Position numbers and translations under genes: made by a program. Below, piece by piece: positions 1 through 11,345 of a stretch of 64,000 nucleotides of DNA. How positions within the stretch are numbered: the first letter of the stretch is position 1; each line of letters starts with the position of its first letter. Source of the stretch: Epiperipatus broadwayi (Eukaryota > Onychophora > Udeonychophora > Euonychophora > Peripatidae). The stretch is taken from assembly GCA_028023455.1 (NCBI GenBank), contig JAQFVV010000280.1:60001-124000 (forward strand). The letters are read 5' to 3'. The notes under the pieces are model-generated. The model saw only the letters and a program-made list of their open reading frames with translations, had not been told where the DNA came from and did no database searches.

Positions 1-683
1 TGATATATGTTTATTGTTGTAAATTATTTGTTTTGTATATTTACAAAAAAAAAGGATAGGTTTCTTAAAATTTTGGTTATTCAATTTTTTCTGCCTGCAT
101 GAAAAGTGGTAATAGAAGTTTTATAATTTATATTTATTTATTGGTCTGAATTTTTTTTTTTTTTTTTAAATCAAAAAAATACTTTTCATAGTATTTTTCT
201 GGAAAATCTCAACACAGTTTGCAATAATGTGTTCATTTTGGAGGAAACATTTGTGTCAATTTTCTGTGGTCAAATGAAAATTCAATTTATTTGTTTGAAT
301 ATGATTAATTACTGTTATTATAATGTAGGTAGCATATATGTATATTTTATGTGTTTTTGTAAATATTATTTAATAAAATTATAATTTAGCGATTGTTTTA
401 TGCATCTGTAAAGTAACAGTTGGGAGTTTATTCGGGACTTTTGATTCAATCTATTTTCAGGGGCTGAGAACATGTAGTTTTTAGATAGATAAAAAATGTT
501 TGCGTGTTTTTGTCAACCTGCCTGATAACTTTGTAAATCTTCCAAAAAGTGTACCCATTTTTGGTATATGTTTTTAAAAAACTATTTCTACACATATTTT
601 GAAATTGATTGAATTAAGGTCAGATTTGTCATCTACATATGTGTAGATTTCATAAAAGTACATGTATATCTCATATGATATTT
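1..683. other. AT-rich DNA, no gene seen
   Basis: Homopolymeric A and T runs and short AT-rich words. I see no open frame of note, no RNA gene and no element terminus. If the NPC2-like gene ends near 3.6 kb, this lies downstream of it. Confidence 0.6.
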
Positions 684-922
684 ATTTTTTGGTCCTTTTT
701 TAAAAATATTGTGTACTATTCTTGCAATGAAAAAAAGATAGGAGGGTTTTCCACATTCATATCAATGTATTGGTAACTTTGTAATGTTTGATAACTTTGT
801 AAATTGTTGCCAAAATAACAACATTAAAAAGTTACCAATGTATTGATATGAATGTGAAAAGGCCTCCTATCTTCTCTTCATTGCAGGAATAGTATCCAAG
901 TACCAAAAAAAATAAATAAAAA
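684..922. repeat. Imperfect palindrome P1 (foldback repeat)
   Basis: Left arm about 684-785 and right arm about 821-922 are reverse complements over ~100 bp with scattered mismatches and small indels. For example, gataggagg...cattcatatcaat on the left is mirrored by attgatatgaatg...cctcctatc on the right. The spacer is about 35 bp. There is no ORF. It resembles a MITE-like foldback or an inverted-duplicate copy of a small retroelement; family unknown. Confidence 0.8.
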
Positions 923-1804
923 AATGACCAAATTTAGTTACCATTTAATATTCTTTATCCCTTCTTCATTTTAAAGTTCACTAAGTATTTAATATGTTTT
1001 TGTCCATTCTGACATGAGTTAAGATAACATGTAAATAGTTTAAAAATGACAAACGTGAATTCATGAATCTTTTGGTTTTATTATTATCCAAGTTATGTTA
1101 TGATGTATCAATTAAAATAATGGACCAATTTTGAATGTGTAGTGAATGCTTATCTTGGCTTTTGGTATACAAATAGCTATTCATTCTGTTCGTTTGCTGC
1201 TCATCAATAATTTGCTTATTTTTTACTAGATCTTGATCGTGAAATAAGGCAAGATGGAGGGTTTGTATCCTGAATCATAATTTATCTTTTAATCTGCCAT
1301 TCCTAATAACATATCGAGCCCAATAAATATTGTAGTTATGCAAGAAAAATTGTATAAGTGACAGTAACAAAGTTTTGTTTTCTTTCCTTAATGGTGATTG
1401 TCAATCCTTGTTGCTATAGTATTTTTTATGCCTATTGTTTAGCTCAGGATTTCATATACTACACTGCTGATATTAAGATTTTTATTACAACACTTATTGA
1501 TTTTTAAATATTAAAATAAAATATTACTTATAATAATTAGCTTTATAGTTTACAAAAACAAAAAAATAAATAAACAAATAAATAAATAATACAATTACAT
1601 CGCAAACAATTTCTAAAAATAAAAATATGATCTAAACACATTTAGTACTTTTGTATGCCAATATTTTACTCATTGATATTACAAAAAGGCAAGTACTTTA
1701 AACACAAACCAATATCTGAGTAAAATCTATATATACATATATTTATCAATAAAGCAAGTCATATATAATGTGACATTGCTTTTATAAGCTTGTATTTACA
1801 AAAA
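923..1804. other. AT-rich DNA, no gene seen
   Basis: No coding frame, RNA gene or repeat boundary recognised. It contains short A-rich simple stretches such as (AAAT)n near 1560-1590. Confidence 0.5.
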
Positions 1805-1900
1805 TGTAATACGGGGAGTGTACCAATAGCTCAAATAAGCTCTTAATTAATAAGTGTGGTAAGAGAAAATATTTAAAATCTCTATCCAAAATACTCTTAT

Positions 1901-1945
1901 TCCCAGACCAATTAGTTTTGAGCTTATGGCTCACCTCAGTGAGGA
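1901..1945 (-). ncRNA. Degenerate hammerhead-ribozyme-like motif, minus strand
   Basis: On the minus strand the order is tcctca, CTGAGGT, a 4-bp hairpin GAGC/GCTC with a 5-nt loop, then AAA in place of the core GAA. The self-complementary ACTAATTGGT, the cleavage-site-like C and TGGGA follow. Stem II is perfect and stem III pairs only as a loopless palindrome, with one G-U. Two core positions deviate from CUGANGA/GAA, so this copy is probably inactive. Confidence 0.35.
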
Positions 1946-1964
1946 GCTAGAAATATTCAGACAC

Positions 1965-2011
1965 TCCTCACTGAAGTAGAGCCATATGCTTGAAACCAAT
2001 TGGTCTGGGGA
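1965..2011 (+). ncRNA. Degenerate hammerhead-ribozyme-like motif, plus strand
   Basis: tcctca (1965-1970) pairs with tgggga (2006-2011) as stem I, with one G-U. CTGAAGT (1971-1977) replaces the core CUGANGA. GAA is intact at 1992-1994 and is followed by the perfect 10-nt palindrome ACCAATTGGT (stem III without a loop) and C at 2005. Stem II is weakened to AGC/GCT. Loopless palindromic stem III is typical of the minimal, dimer-acting hammerheads described in Penelope-like elements. One core base (A9) is wrong, so activity is doubtful. Confidence 0.4.
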
Positions 2012-2104
2012 TAAAAGTATTTCGAATAGAGATTTTAAATATTTTCTCTTACCACACATTAATTAAGAGCTTGTTTGACCTATTGGTATGTTCTCTGTAT
2101 TACA

Positions 2105-3616
2105 CACACACACACATATATATATATATCTTTTTTATATGACCCCTACCATTTAAATCCCACAATCATAAGCAAATGCATATACCAAAATAAAAATTGA
2201 AATAAATAACGATAAACAACAACTAATAACAATAACAACAACATATATATATATATATATAAACTCACATATCAAAGCCAAATCAAAGATTTTTTTTAAA
2301 GCAATAATGACCCTTTGATGGAAAGGATGGGTCTTTCCAACCTTTACAATATATATATCTTTTATGACCAATCTTCTACTTTTAGATGTTCTTTATTTTT
2401 ATAAAAGTTATGTTGTTCTAATATCATCTTTTTAATGTAAGATTTTTTAAAAAGAAAAAATAACTATATCTTTTTAAAGACAGATATTCTAATGATTACA
2501 CCTCATAGTATAGTGCCTGATGAGCCGTGATCAAACAAGCCTTTTATTTCAGATATATAGATCATAGCCAATGGAGATAATTATCCAAATATTGTTTTAT
2601 AAACGGATATCTAAATACCATTAGCTAAAATAAAACGAGAAAAATATAAAATTGTCATTACATTGCAGTTGATAATACTGGTCAATAATATTTTTTTCTT
2701 TTATTGATTTTTTTTTTTTTTGGTAACTGTTGGGGTAGCTTTTGTTTTGTTATAGGCATTTAAAAGACTGCTTTATCAGTTTATCTTTCATATCTTGACT
2801 TTATTTTTGGTTGATGATTAACAGATTTTTTCCCCAGGCAGATGCAAGAATAAATTAATCTACAGTTTTAAATAAATTTGCATTTTCAGTTTAGTTATAT
2901 GTGGAAAATAATTCAAAAGTGAGTATTGTATAATAATAATCAAATGTTTTATTGCTCAATAGTTAGCTCATAAGATCAAGCACCCAGAAGTGATAGTACT
3001 GGGCTGTGATCTATGAACCTTGAATGAATTTTTACATTAAAAACAAAAATCGATATTACATCACTCTTTTTTAGAGTTAACTGTATAAAACACATGGTAT
3101 TTTATTTTAGTATATTAAATGTGAAAATTGTAGTTGAAATAATTATAAAATTTACTTTTATTAAACTGCAAATTTCAAAAAAATTGTTGTTTTTACTATT
3201 TATATTTTTTATCAAAATTTTTATGCAATTTATTAGTCATAAAAATTGGATCATTTAAATCATAATAGCAAAAAAATATCTGTAATTTTGATGAATCAGA
3301 ATAAATGGAAATCAAAAATTGTGTATAATTATTTATTTTACAAATATGATTAATAGCATATTAATAGATATTTAAAATATTTTTATTTTATAAAAATTTA
3401 ATATTTCAAATGTTATTTAATAATTTAATTTTTTGACAGCATTTTGGATAAAACAATACAAACATTGCAAAAATTACATTGCTAAATAATTTTCCTAATA
3501 AAGAAAGGCTGATACATAATAGGTTGATAAGATAGCAATTTTAATTTGTAGAAGCATTTCACTAAACTTAAATAAAGGCAATAATGTGTTTTAGTAATTA
3601 CACTTTCACTTTGTTT
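2105..3616. other. Intergenic or 3' flank with CA/TA microsatellites
   Basis: A (CA)n(TA)n microsatellite starts at about 2101 and a (TA)n run lies at about 2240-2260. Otherwise AT-rich DNA without a credible gene. The part next to 3616 is the likely 3' UTR of the NPC2-like gene; an AATAAA on the minus strand overlaps the stop codon and more T-rich hexamer candidates lie near 3330-3390. No poly(A) site can be chosen from sequence alone. Confidence 0.45.
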
Positions 3617-4267
3617 TTATTTCTCACCATTTTGATTACTTGGAGCAAATGCACTTTGATTACCAATGGGATTTTGGGTAAAAGTGAAAGTTGTCATGTT
3701 AGATGTAGTTGTATTAACTACATATGGATTGTCAGTAAGAAAGTCATAATCATGAACATGAGTTTGATCTATATTATCATTACTGATACCATCTTTATCA
3801 GAATTAAATGAAGAATTTGTAGCCAAAGTTGAATTTAGATGAGAACTGTTAAGTATATTTTCACTAGAAAATTCATACATGGAAGTTGTACTTGAATTGG
3901 TATTTTCAACATTAGATGTTCCTGAAGGAATTATTATGGGAGTTTCATTTGGATTACTCAAAGGCTTTATATCAAATGGACTTGTAGTGGTAGTTGTTAT
4001 GCTGAATGGTATTCCATTCATGGGATTTGGCGGTTTTGCTTCAATGGGATTAGGCACAAAACTTCCAGCAGGTAGAAATCCATTGTTCGTATTACTTGGT
4101 ATTCCGGCAGACTGAGGTATTGTTCCAAAATTATTGGGCATATGCATTCCAGGAAGAGTTTCATTGCTTATTTGATGTTCATTTGGTATTACCATAACTG
4201 GTGATTTAAAGCATAGAACTACATTGTTACTGTCATCTTTCATTTCAATTTGAACAATCAACTTAAT
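3617..4267 (-). CDS. NPC2-like ML-domain protein, last exon with long Ser/Thr-rich tail
   Basis: NPC2-family proteins are secreted, bind sterols or other lipids in a beta-sandwich pocket, and pass cholesterol to NPC1 in late endosomes or act as lipid carriers. The exon follows a minus-strand acceptor (ttcacag before 4267) in phase 0. It starts IKLIVQIEMKDD, then VLCFKSPV, which is the C-terminal part of the ML domain with its last conserved Cys. About 190 residues follow that ordinary NPC2 proteins lack. They are rich in Ser, Thr, Asn and Pro, with a TTTTT run and several N-glycosylation sequons (NET, NST, NSS, NTT, NMT), and no membrane anchor. Stop is TAA. It joins the 39.7-kb exon exactly at FPA|IKL. 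No earlier in-exon Met is implied; the start lies in an unseen exon. Confidence 0.8.
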   Translation of the reverse strand: MKLIVQIEMKDDSNNVVLCFKSPVMVIPNEHQISNETLPGMHMPNNFGTIPQSAGIPSNTNNGFLPAGSFVPNPIEAKPPNPMNGIPFSITTTTTSPFDIKPLSNPNETPIIIPSGTSNVENTNSSTTSMYEFSSENILNSSHLNSTLATNSSFNSDKDGISNDNIDQTHVHDYDFLTDNPYVVNTTTSNMTTFTFTQNPIGNQSAFAPSNQNGEK

Positions 4268-5035
4268 CTGTGAATAGAAAAAATTATGATAGTGAGATAT
4301 AATTATTTATTGCTTAAAATATTTATAGTTCTAATATTATAAAGTAAAAAATACATTAACAAAAATTAAATATAAAATAAAGTACATTAAATCTAATTTT
4401 ATTAACAGAAAAAAAATTTTTTTTTTTAGATTGCATAATTTCTTAACTAAACAAAAAAATCTAAATATAGATTTAAAAAAGACAATTATATATATATGAA
4501 ATTAAAAGCTTTTCTGGATCATATAGTGTGGTTTTTTTTAAATGACCTTTGTTTCAATGAAATTCTATTTATCCTTGTTTCAATAAAATCATATTTATTT
4601 TTGTTTCCCTGAAATTTCAGCAATTTATATAAAAAACTAATACACTTATGATCTAAAAAAAGTTTTTAATTTCATCATATAACCATGAAAACCTTCCTTA
4701 TAATATATATAATTTTAATTCAATACTTCAAACCTACATGTAACCACTAAAATGATATATATAAATTAATAAATTATCTGCTAAATATATATATAGAGTA
4801 TGTAATAGTTTTATTATTCTAATAATGGTAAAAATAAACAGTAATTGTACTTCTGTTTAAATTATATGTAATTATTGTTTTTTACTGCTATTATAATTTA
4901 ACTATTACATATTATAAAATAAAGATTTTCATGAGCTACAGATATAAATGAAATGTTATCTGAGTACATCCATATATAATTAATTGTAATAAAAATATAT
5001 ATACCAACATTTTGATATTATTGGTCATCAACTGA

Positions 5036-5090
5036 ATTATTATTATTATTATTGTTATTATTATTATTATCATCATCATCATCATCATCC
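5036..5090 (-). repeat. Trinucleotide tail of LINE A, (GAT)n(AAT)n on the minus strand
   Basis: Reading the minus strand, the LINE A 3' UTR runs into six or more GAT units and then AAT units with one AAC interruption. Copies B and C end in similar compound trinucleotide tails, so this is a property of the lineage rather than a chance microsatellite. Confidence 0.7.
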
Positions 5091-5219
5091 TTGGTTACAG
5101 TGGGCATGATAATTTTTAGTACATTAGTATGGAAGTGTTAAATGAAGGTTTACATCAGTAAACCTATTGAATTACATTGCTTTAGAAATTACTGTTATTC
5201 ATCTCTGATTTAGTTGTTT

Positions 5220-8200
5220 ATTGCTGTCCCTCCTGCAATCTTTCATTAATATTCTGTTATCATCTTTGTTTAATAGTCATAAGTTTTATATATTTGTTCA
5301 GCTGTATGAAAATCCATATTGTTCTTTTAGGTTTTGTTTGAATAGACTATGCCTTATACAATGGCTAGCATTGCATGCTGCTATAAATTGGCTTGTAATT
5401 TTAATAGTGACCAGGTTGCTGCATAGATATTTGGATCCACAATTCTTGCATCTCTGCTCCTTATTTGCTGCAGCTTGTTGTATAATGTTGCTGGATGTCT
5501 GCTGGTGTTATTTCTGAAGCTGAAGCTACATCATGGGTACCAATAAACATAAAGCCCAAAGATTGCTGCTCTTGCTGTAAGAGTTGCCTTGTATGAAAAA
5601 TCTGTTAGCTGCTGGATGGTTAGCCTTCTTCTGCAAACATTTATCATATTCTTTCATGTAATATTTAGTGCTGTACTGTTGTCAAATGCATGTTGTGTTT
5701 CTTCAGCAGCATGGCACAGGTTACAGAATGAGTCTATTGACCTATATCATAAGAAATATGGTCATTAGTGCAAACAGATTCAGCTTGATCAAGAAGTCAA
5801 AGAACTTTGGTTCCATTGACCATTTTCTGAAGTTTTTAAGGAGTTGTTTGTTATTTATTTCCAGAATTGGGCTAAAGATATGGTTGTTACTGGATTTATA
5901 AATTCATATGTCTGCCAGTATGTGTATTTGCTGTCAAATGTGAGCATTATAGTTCTGAAATTGATTTGTCCTGCATGTGTTAATGACACTAGATATTCAT
6001 ATGTGGAGGTGGACAATCTGTATGGATTATATAGAGGAGGCTTTGTAGCTTCTGGAATCATGCAGTGATCTTTGCCAATAGGTTTATTGTTTTCTGCATA
6101 TAGAACACATGTGTTGTGTGTAGAGCCAGACCATTCTGTATAGTTGGTTGGCTGAGTTCTTTAATTGATATGGCTACATTTTTCCTATCCCATAATAGTT
6201 TGCTACAGAGTGATGATATAGCCATTGTAAAAAAAATTGTAAAGTTTAAATAGGTGAGTAATATGCAATTCTTGTTGCTATAAGTATGTTAAATAGGTGC
6301 ACTTTTGGATGTAGAGATAAGTATGTATTTGATAAAGATGTGACTATGTTTATTGCTTTCTGTTTGAGCTTATTTTGCAGTGTTTGTCTCATTCCATGCA
6401 TTCCCAGGTAAAGTGGGAATCCAAGAAATGGAATAGGTTTTCCTTGGTATTGCTATGTGCAGAGTTTTTGTTAGTGTAGATGAACTATGATGATGTTTTG
6501 GCTAAGTTGAATTGTAGTTTATGCTGTCTGTGTAATTTTGTAATATTCTTTCTAATAGTGCCATTTCTTTCCATGATGTTGGAAACATTCACATCATATA
6601 TTGGGCTGTTTGTGAAATTAATATTCCTGGCAACTTATTTTTAGTCTGTCTTAAGAGTAGGATAAACAGTAGCGCATTGAGTCGAAATCCTTGTGAAATT
6701 GTGTGAGTGCAAATGCTGCTGTGTTTCTGCTGCTAAGCATGAGGTGTATCTTTCAATTGAGTAAGATGATTGTGGTGATGTATAATAGGGTGGGAGGATT
6801 GCTGTAGTCACAAGCATGTTATTAAGACACCTATTGTAACAGAATCAAATGTTGCCTGTATATTCAGCTTAATTGCAATTGGTGTGTACTTTTTATTTTG
6901 CTGCACTGCATTTTGTGTCATTTTAAATACAAGTGCAGCTTGTGTAATGGAGGATTTCTTCTTTGCATATTGCATGTTTGATATTAGGAGCAGTACATAT
7001 GTTTCTATTTTATCTTTGACTACCTTGTCCAATAATTTTATTCACAATGAACAGGTTGAAGCTTGTTGAGATTTGAAATGGCTGTTGTTTCCTTGCTAAA
7101 TGCTTATATAGTCCTCTAGTATTGTATATTTTTTTGAGATAGGAAGTTAACAAGGCTGCAAAGATACTCCATTGTTAATTGACTGAAATGTGAAAGGACA
7201 AATGGCAGTGTGCCATTGGTTCTAGGGTGACAAGTATTTGGGATTTTTTTTAAGGTTTTCAGAAAATTGTTGGATCTGAAAGTGACTATCTGTTTCATGC
7301 CTTTTGAACTGATCAGTGGTTGGTGTGTATTGTTTATATGCTTGGGTTTGCTTAAAATGTTGGTATATGGGGTCCAACATGTTATGCCCTGCATAGATAA
7401 TGCTTCTTATTTCAGTTGCTATGGGCCCTTTTCTGGTTAATGGATAGCCTGGTGCCTAGAGTACATATCCATGTGTGTTGTAGTGTGAAACATATTTTTC
7501 TTTTCTTTGTGACAATGTATTCTTTTAATTGTTTATATGTATTATATATATCTTTGTTAGTTTTTGTATGTATTGGTGGGTGTTGCGCATGGGTTTGGCA
7601 GTGCGATTCTCTTGTGATCTTCTGATAGCGCCATTAATCTGGAGGGAGAGTGTGAGTATCTTGTCATGTGATGTATTTTGAAGGATAGTATGTTGATGAA
7701 TGACTGGTATTTTTAAATTGGATCTTGTGGCATGTCATTAATTTTGTTCCACAAGATGTAAGCCTCTGAGAATAGGTATTTGATAGTGGTTGTTGGAATT
7801 GTTGGAAGTAAGAGTCCAATTGTTTTTTCTAGATGAATAAAACTTGCCTGGAGCTCTGAGAAATTTATTGTAATGGTTTGTGCAACATGGTCTGAAAGTG
7901 AGCATGGATTGAATTAGAAGTTGATTAGGTGATAAAGCATTGGTGTGTAATAGCAAAGATCAATGAGTATGGCATGCCATTGATTGTAGAATGACACTGA
8001 ATCTGCTGCAACAAAATCTTGAGTGCTCATGAGTTGCAGGTTTAATTGATATAACCATTTTGTATTGAATTTTGTGTAGCCTAAGTTGAAATCACCCATT
8101 AATATTGTTGGGTTGTAGCTGGTTGTGAGCTGAGAATTTATTGTGAGAATTATATATGTTATTATGCTTGGACCTGGGGGTACATACACAAACATAATTG

Positions 8201-8346
8201 TGAGTGTAGTTTGATGCTGGAATGTAGTGATTAGGAGATTCAAGTCAGTGAAAATAATTTTGAAGGTTGAAAAGCTGCAATTTGAGGCCTGCTGAAGATG
8301 ATGATGTGTCCTGAAATATGTGAACAAACCTTGGTTGTATAGGTAT
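5220..8346 (-). pseudogene. LINE A ORF2, endonuclease/reverse transcriptase, decayed (3' part)
   Basis: Order on the minus strand: APE endonuclease (about 8330-7740) with MGDFN near 8.09 kb and IDLCYYTPML; reverse transcriptase (about 7400-6370) with QYAKKKSSITQA, FDSV, and SQGF where other copies have PQGS; the thumb with FLGFPLYLG near 6.43 kb; and a C-terminal knuckle near 5.72 kb reduced to CNLCHAAEETQHAF. Many frameshifts and stops make it inactive. Plus-strand open frames here are shadows. Compared with copies E and F this is an old copy. Confidence 0.85.
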
Positions 8347-8628
8347 TGTAGTAGTCGATCTTAGCCCAAGATCGAGCTCCACTGTTCTACCACTTAACCC
8401 ACTGTTTTTTCGTCACGTGTATATAAACTATACGTATATTTCTGAGAAGCGTCTATAAAAGTTTATAAATATAAATCTCAAATAAAAATTTTCTTTAATT
8501 TTAAACATTGACTTTTATGGGCAGATATATACATATATTAACAGAGCTTTTATATATATAAGCACAAACAAATCTTGTAAATAATTTTGTATTTTTTCTT
8601 AACTATTTGTTATTTATTTTATAAATAT

Positions 8629-9416
8629 TATAGGGTATATGAGCACAGACTTTCAGATGATCCATCACTCTCCACTCTATCTAATAACACTGATGCACTC
8701 AAGCACATATATGCTGAAAAGATAAATAATCACCAATATACATATTTCATGCTAAACCAGCAATCATCAGTTGGTTCAGATTATCATCTCCCACACATAT
8801 ATACTATAAGTGCTCAGATATATATTAAGATAGACAATCTTCATACTTTAATGGACAGGCTCCAATCTACTACACACTCCAACTCTTCAACCGTCCATCC
8901 AATTGAAAATCTGATGATGGAATGCTCGAAGGACACCCTGAGGCCGAGATTCTTGTCACACCCATGTTGACCTAAGGTCAATCTGAACCCCACCTGTACA
9001 GGACATAATCCATTAAATACATATGCAAGGATGGGCAGACATCTCTACAATGTAATAACTGAAACACAGGCTTATTATATACCTGTGTCTTCAATTGGAT
9101 GGACGGTTGAAGAGTTGGAGTGTGTAGTAGATTGCAGCCTGTCCATTAAAGTATGAAGATTGTCTATCTTAATATATATCTGAGCGCTTATAGTATATAT
9201 GTGTGGGAGATGATAATCTGGACCAACTGATGATTGCTAGTTTAGCATGAAATACGTATATTGGTGATTATTTATCTTTTCAGCATATATGTGCTTGAGT
9301 GCATCAGTGTTATTAGATAGAGTGGAGAGTGATGGATCATCTGAAAGTCTGTGCTCATATACCCTATATTACATATATAGACACACGTATATAATAAGCC
9401 TGTGTTTCAGTTATTT
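8629..9416. repeat. Long palindrome P3 with 279-bp arms
   Basis: Left arm 8629-8907 and right arm 9090-9368 are near-identical reverse complements of equal length, with a 182-bp unique spacer. The right arm is also bracketed by a 28-bp inverted pair (about 9054-9081 and 9388-9416, core gaaacacaggcttatt). It lies inside the 3.86-kb insertion. A 127-codon open frame crosses the left arm and spacer, but it has no recognisable domain and I regard it as chance. A third, partial copy of the arm lies at 10372-10470. Confidence 0.9.
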
Positions 9417-9779
9417 ATAAATATTATCTTCATATAAGTATACAAATATTCAAGATGGAAGACGACTGTCCAGGAATAATTAAAAAGGTGGAAACTACTT
9501 TGTTTCATGATTAAAAAGGAATTTTTAAATTAAAGTAAAATTTAAAACAAAGCTAATTGATTTTAATTAAAGATTAACATTTTTATCAAATCTATTTCCA
9601 ATCTGGAAATTGATTTGAAATTATTTTTGGACAGTTATCTAACGATTCCATCTCCACTAACAATAGCTAAAATATTTCTGTTAATTAAAGATCAAAAATT
9701 TAATTAAAAAAACATTCTTTGAACACCTCAAAGTTTTGTATCAATAGGACCAAAAATCTATTGTGTTAGAGAGAGTTAG

Positions 9780-9935
9780 GTCAATAGTCTTTGGCTGCCT
9801 TCCCTCCGTCTTCAGCTCCACTTTTCGCTGTGCATGATGTAGCTTCTACCGTTCCAGTGTGCCCGTGCCGACAAAGAACCGCCGAGGCCAAGAGACAAAA
9901 TTTCGTCTATATTCCATAGAAAGCTGAGGTAACCA
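9780..9935. other. GC-richer island inside the insertion
   Basis: About 150 bp with several CpG dinucleotides and clearly higher G+C than its surroundings. There is no ORF or RNA fold I recognise. It could be a promoter or internal segment of the inserted element. Confidence 0.4.
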
Positions 9936-10263
9936 GCCCAAAGTCGTTATAATCGTATTACCTAAATTATAACTTGTAAACTCTCTTTAAATTAATGTTT
10001 TCTGTATATTTAAACCTTTTTTCAACTCGCTAATCGACGAGCATATTAAACTAATTCTCTTCTTTATATCGATTCTCTAAAACCTAAATTAATACTACTA
10101 TAAAACATTTTATTCAACTCACGCTTCTTACTTTCTTTTATAATTTAGTGCGGTTATAACTTATTTTAAATGATATTTTTATATCTTTCACTAAACTTTT
10201 ATTTATAAATGCTAATCAAATCCAGTCCTACGAATTTAGAAGGGGGGGGGGGGATTAATGAGT

Positions 10264-10350
10264 TCTTATTTATTTCTAACTAGTTCTAAGTATAGAGGAT
10301 TTGAACTCAGATTTTTAAGCATCCTTCGACTAACCATACTATCTCATACA
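10264..10350 (-). other. tRNA-like SINE head, degenerate
   Basis: On the minus strand a B-box-like GAGTTCAAATCCT follows an A-box-like ggttagtcgaagg about 20 nt upstream. This is the layout of a tRNA-derived pol III promoter. The acceptor stem does not pair, so this is SINE or tRNA-pseudogene debris rather than a tRNA gene. Confidence 0.35.
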
Positions 10351-10371
10351 ACTGATACACATGACCACATA

Positions 10372-10470
10372 CATGTAGAAAAGATTAATAATCACCAATA
10401 TACGTATTTCATGCTAAATTAGCACTCATCAGTTGGTCCAGACTATCATCTCTCACACATATATATATAA
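10372..10470 (+). repeat. Third partial copy of the P3 arm
   Basis: Matches the P3 left arm in the same orientation, from the word agaaaagat(t)aataatcacc through tcatctctcacacatatat, with scattered mismatches. It lies ~1 kb from P3 and ends abruptly on both sides, which shows that the arm is a mobile or amplified unit. Confidence 0.7.
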
Positions 10471-10989
10471 TCAATGTTCAACTAAGCTCCCAGGTTTGTG
10501 AAGAGTGCCTGGTTTTCAAATATTTTCTAACTAGTTCGTAAGACTGAGTTTTTTTTGTAAAGTGAATATATGTTTTTTTAATATATTTTACCGTAGAAAT
10601 TATACAAAATGTACAAATATTTTTCAATCTGGAGTGGATTTTGGTGTCCATTAGTTTTGTTAATTTCTTTATTCATCATCATTGCCAAAAGGGCTGGTGA
10701 ACAAATTCTATTCTGTTGTTCGCACTTTTAAGTGCATGAATTTTAGTTTATTATATATATATTTAAACAGAATAGTAGTGATTCAAGAAAGGAGAGAAAT
10801 GCACACTTCATTCATTATAGTGTTAACTTTTAATAAATGATAAAATCTCACAAGGGTCATTATTTTAACATGTCATTAGGTATTTGTTAAACTATTTAAG
10901 GCTTTATATTTTATTCTTTAAATCCAATGATTTTATATTATTATAATAGCGTTGTTAGCATAGGCCACTCTTCATATTATTAAGCTTTA

Positions 10990-11345
10990 TCTAGAGACGT
11001 GCGTCGGAATGCCCGAGTTGTCTCATCTTCGTTTCAGGTCATAAACAGGGCAATGAATGTCCCTAGACCATATATATATACTCGCGTAACGAGAGCAATA
11101 CATGGGATAATTCCGGCAAAGTTCAGCCCAGTGCATCTCCGTCCGAGGACCTTTTATCAACCGATTCCACAAAATGTGGGGTGGCAAGTCGGCTAGACTG
11201 TTTTTTTTCATAATATGATAAAGCACCTCAAGGAAATATTGGATCCGCAAAAATTCGGCTATTATGCTAACACCGCAATTTCTTATAGTTCGTTTTTCTT
11301 TTAGCCTGTTTGACGAAATAAACCGCAATGATATGTAATAATGAA
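10990..11345. other. Second GC-richer, CpG-containing stretch inside the insertion
   Basis: CpG-containing words such as gacgtgcgtcgg and ctcgcgtaacgag lie in otherwise AT-rich DNA. Overlapping 65- and 101-codon frames on the two strands have no recognisable domain. It may be a control region of the inserted element. The remainder of the insertion (11.35-12.2 kb) shows no gene. Confidence 0.35.

Larger units (their letters stand above)
1805..2104. repeat. Palindrome P2 with hammerhead-like cores on both strands
   Basis: A ~300-bp imperfect palindrome centred near 1954. Left arm 1805-1945 starts tgtaatac and right arm 1962-2104 ends gtattaca; the spacer is under 20 bp. Mirrored blocks include gtaccaatag/ctattggtat, taagagaaaatatttaaaatc and cagaccaatt/aattggtctg. 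Each arm carries a hammerhead-like module next to the centre, one per strand. It may be a head-to-head copy of a Penelope terminal repeat or an animal retrozyme-like element. Confidence 0.8.

Noticed and set aside
3584-4115. Plus-strand frames opposite the NPC2-like exon
   Set aside because: Shadows of the minus-strand exon; they have no domain of their own.
8908-8945. CTGATGATGG...CGAAGG as a third hammerhead
   Set aside because: CTGATGA is present, but GAA is followed by G instead of the A15.1-U16.1 pair, and neither stem I nor stem III can form.
8587-8970. 127-codon plus-strand open frame across palindrome P3
   Set aside because: It lies in a non-coding inverted repeat; the mirrored arm does not preserve it and no domain is recognisable.
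10999-11328. Overlapping 65- and 101-codon frames as a gene
   Set aside because: No start context, domain or conserved pattern; explained by locally higher G+C, which lowers stop frequency.
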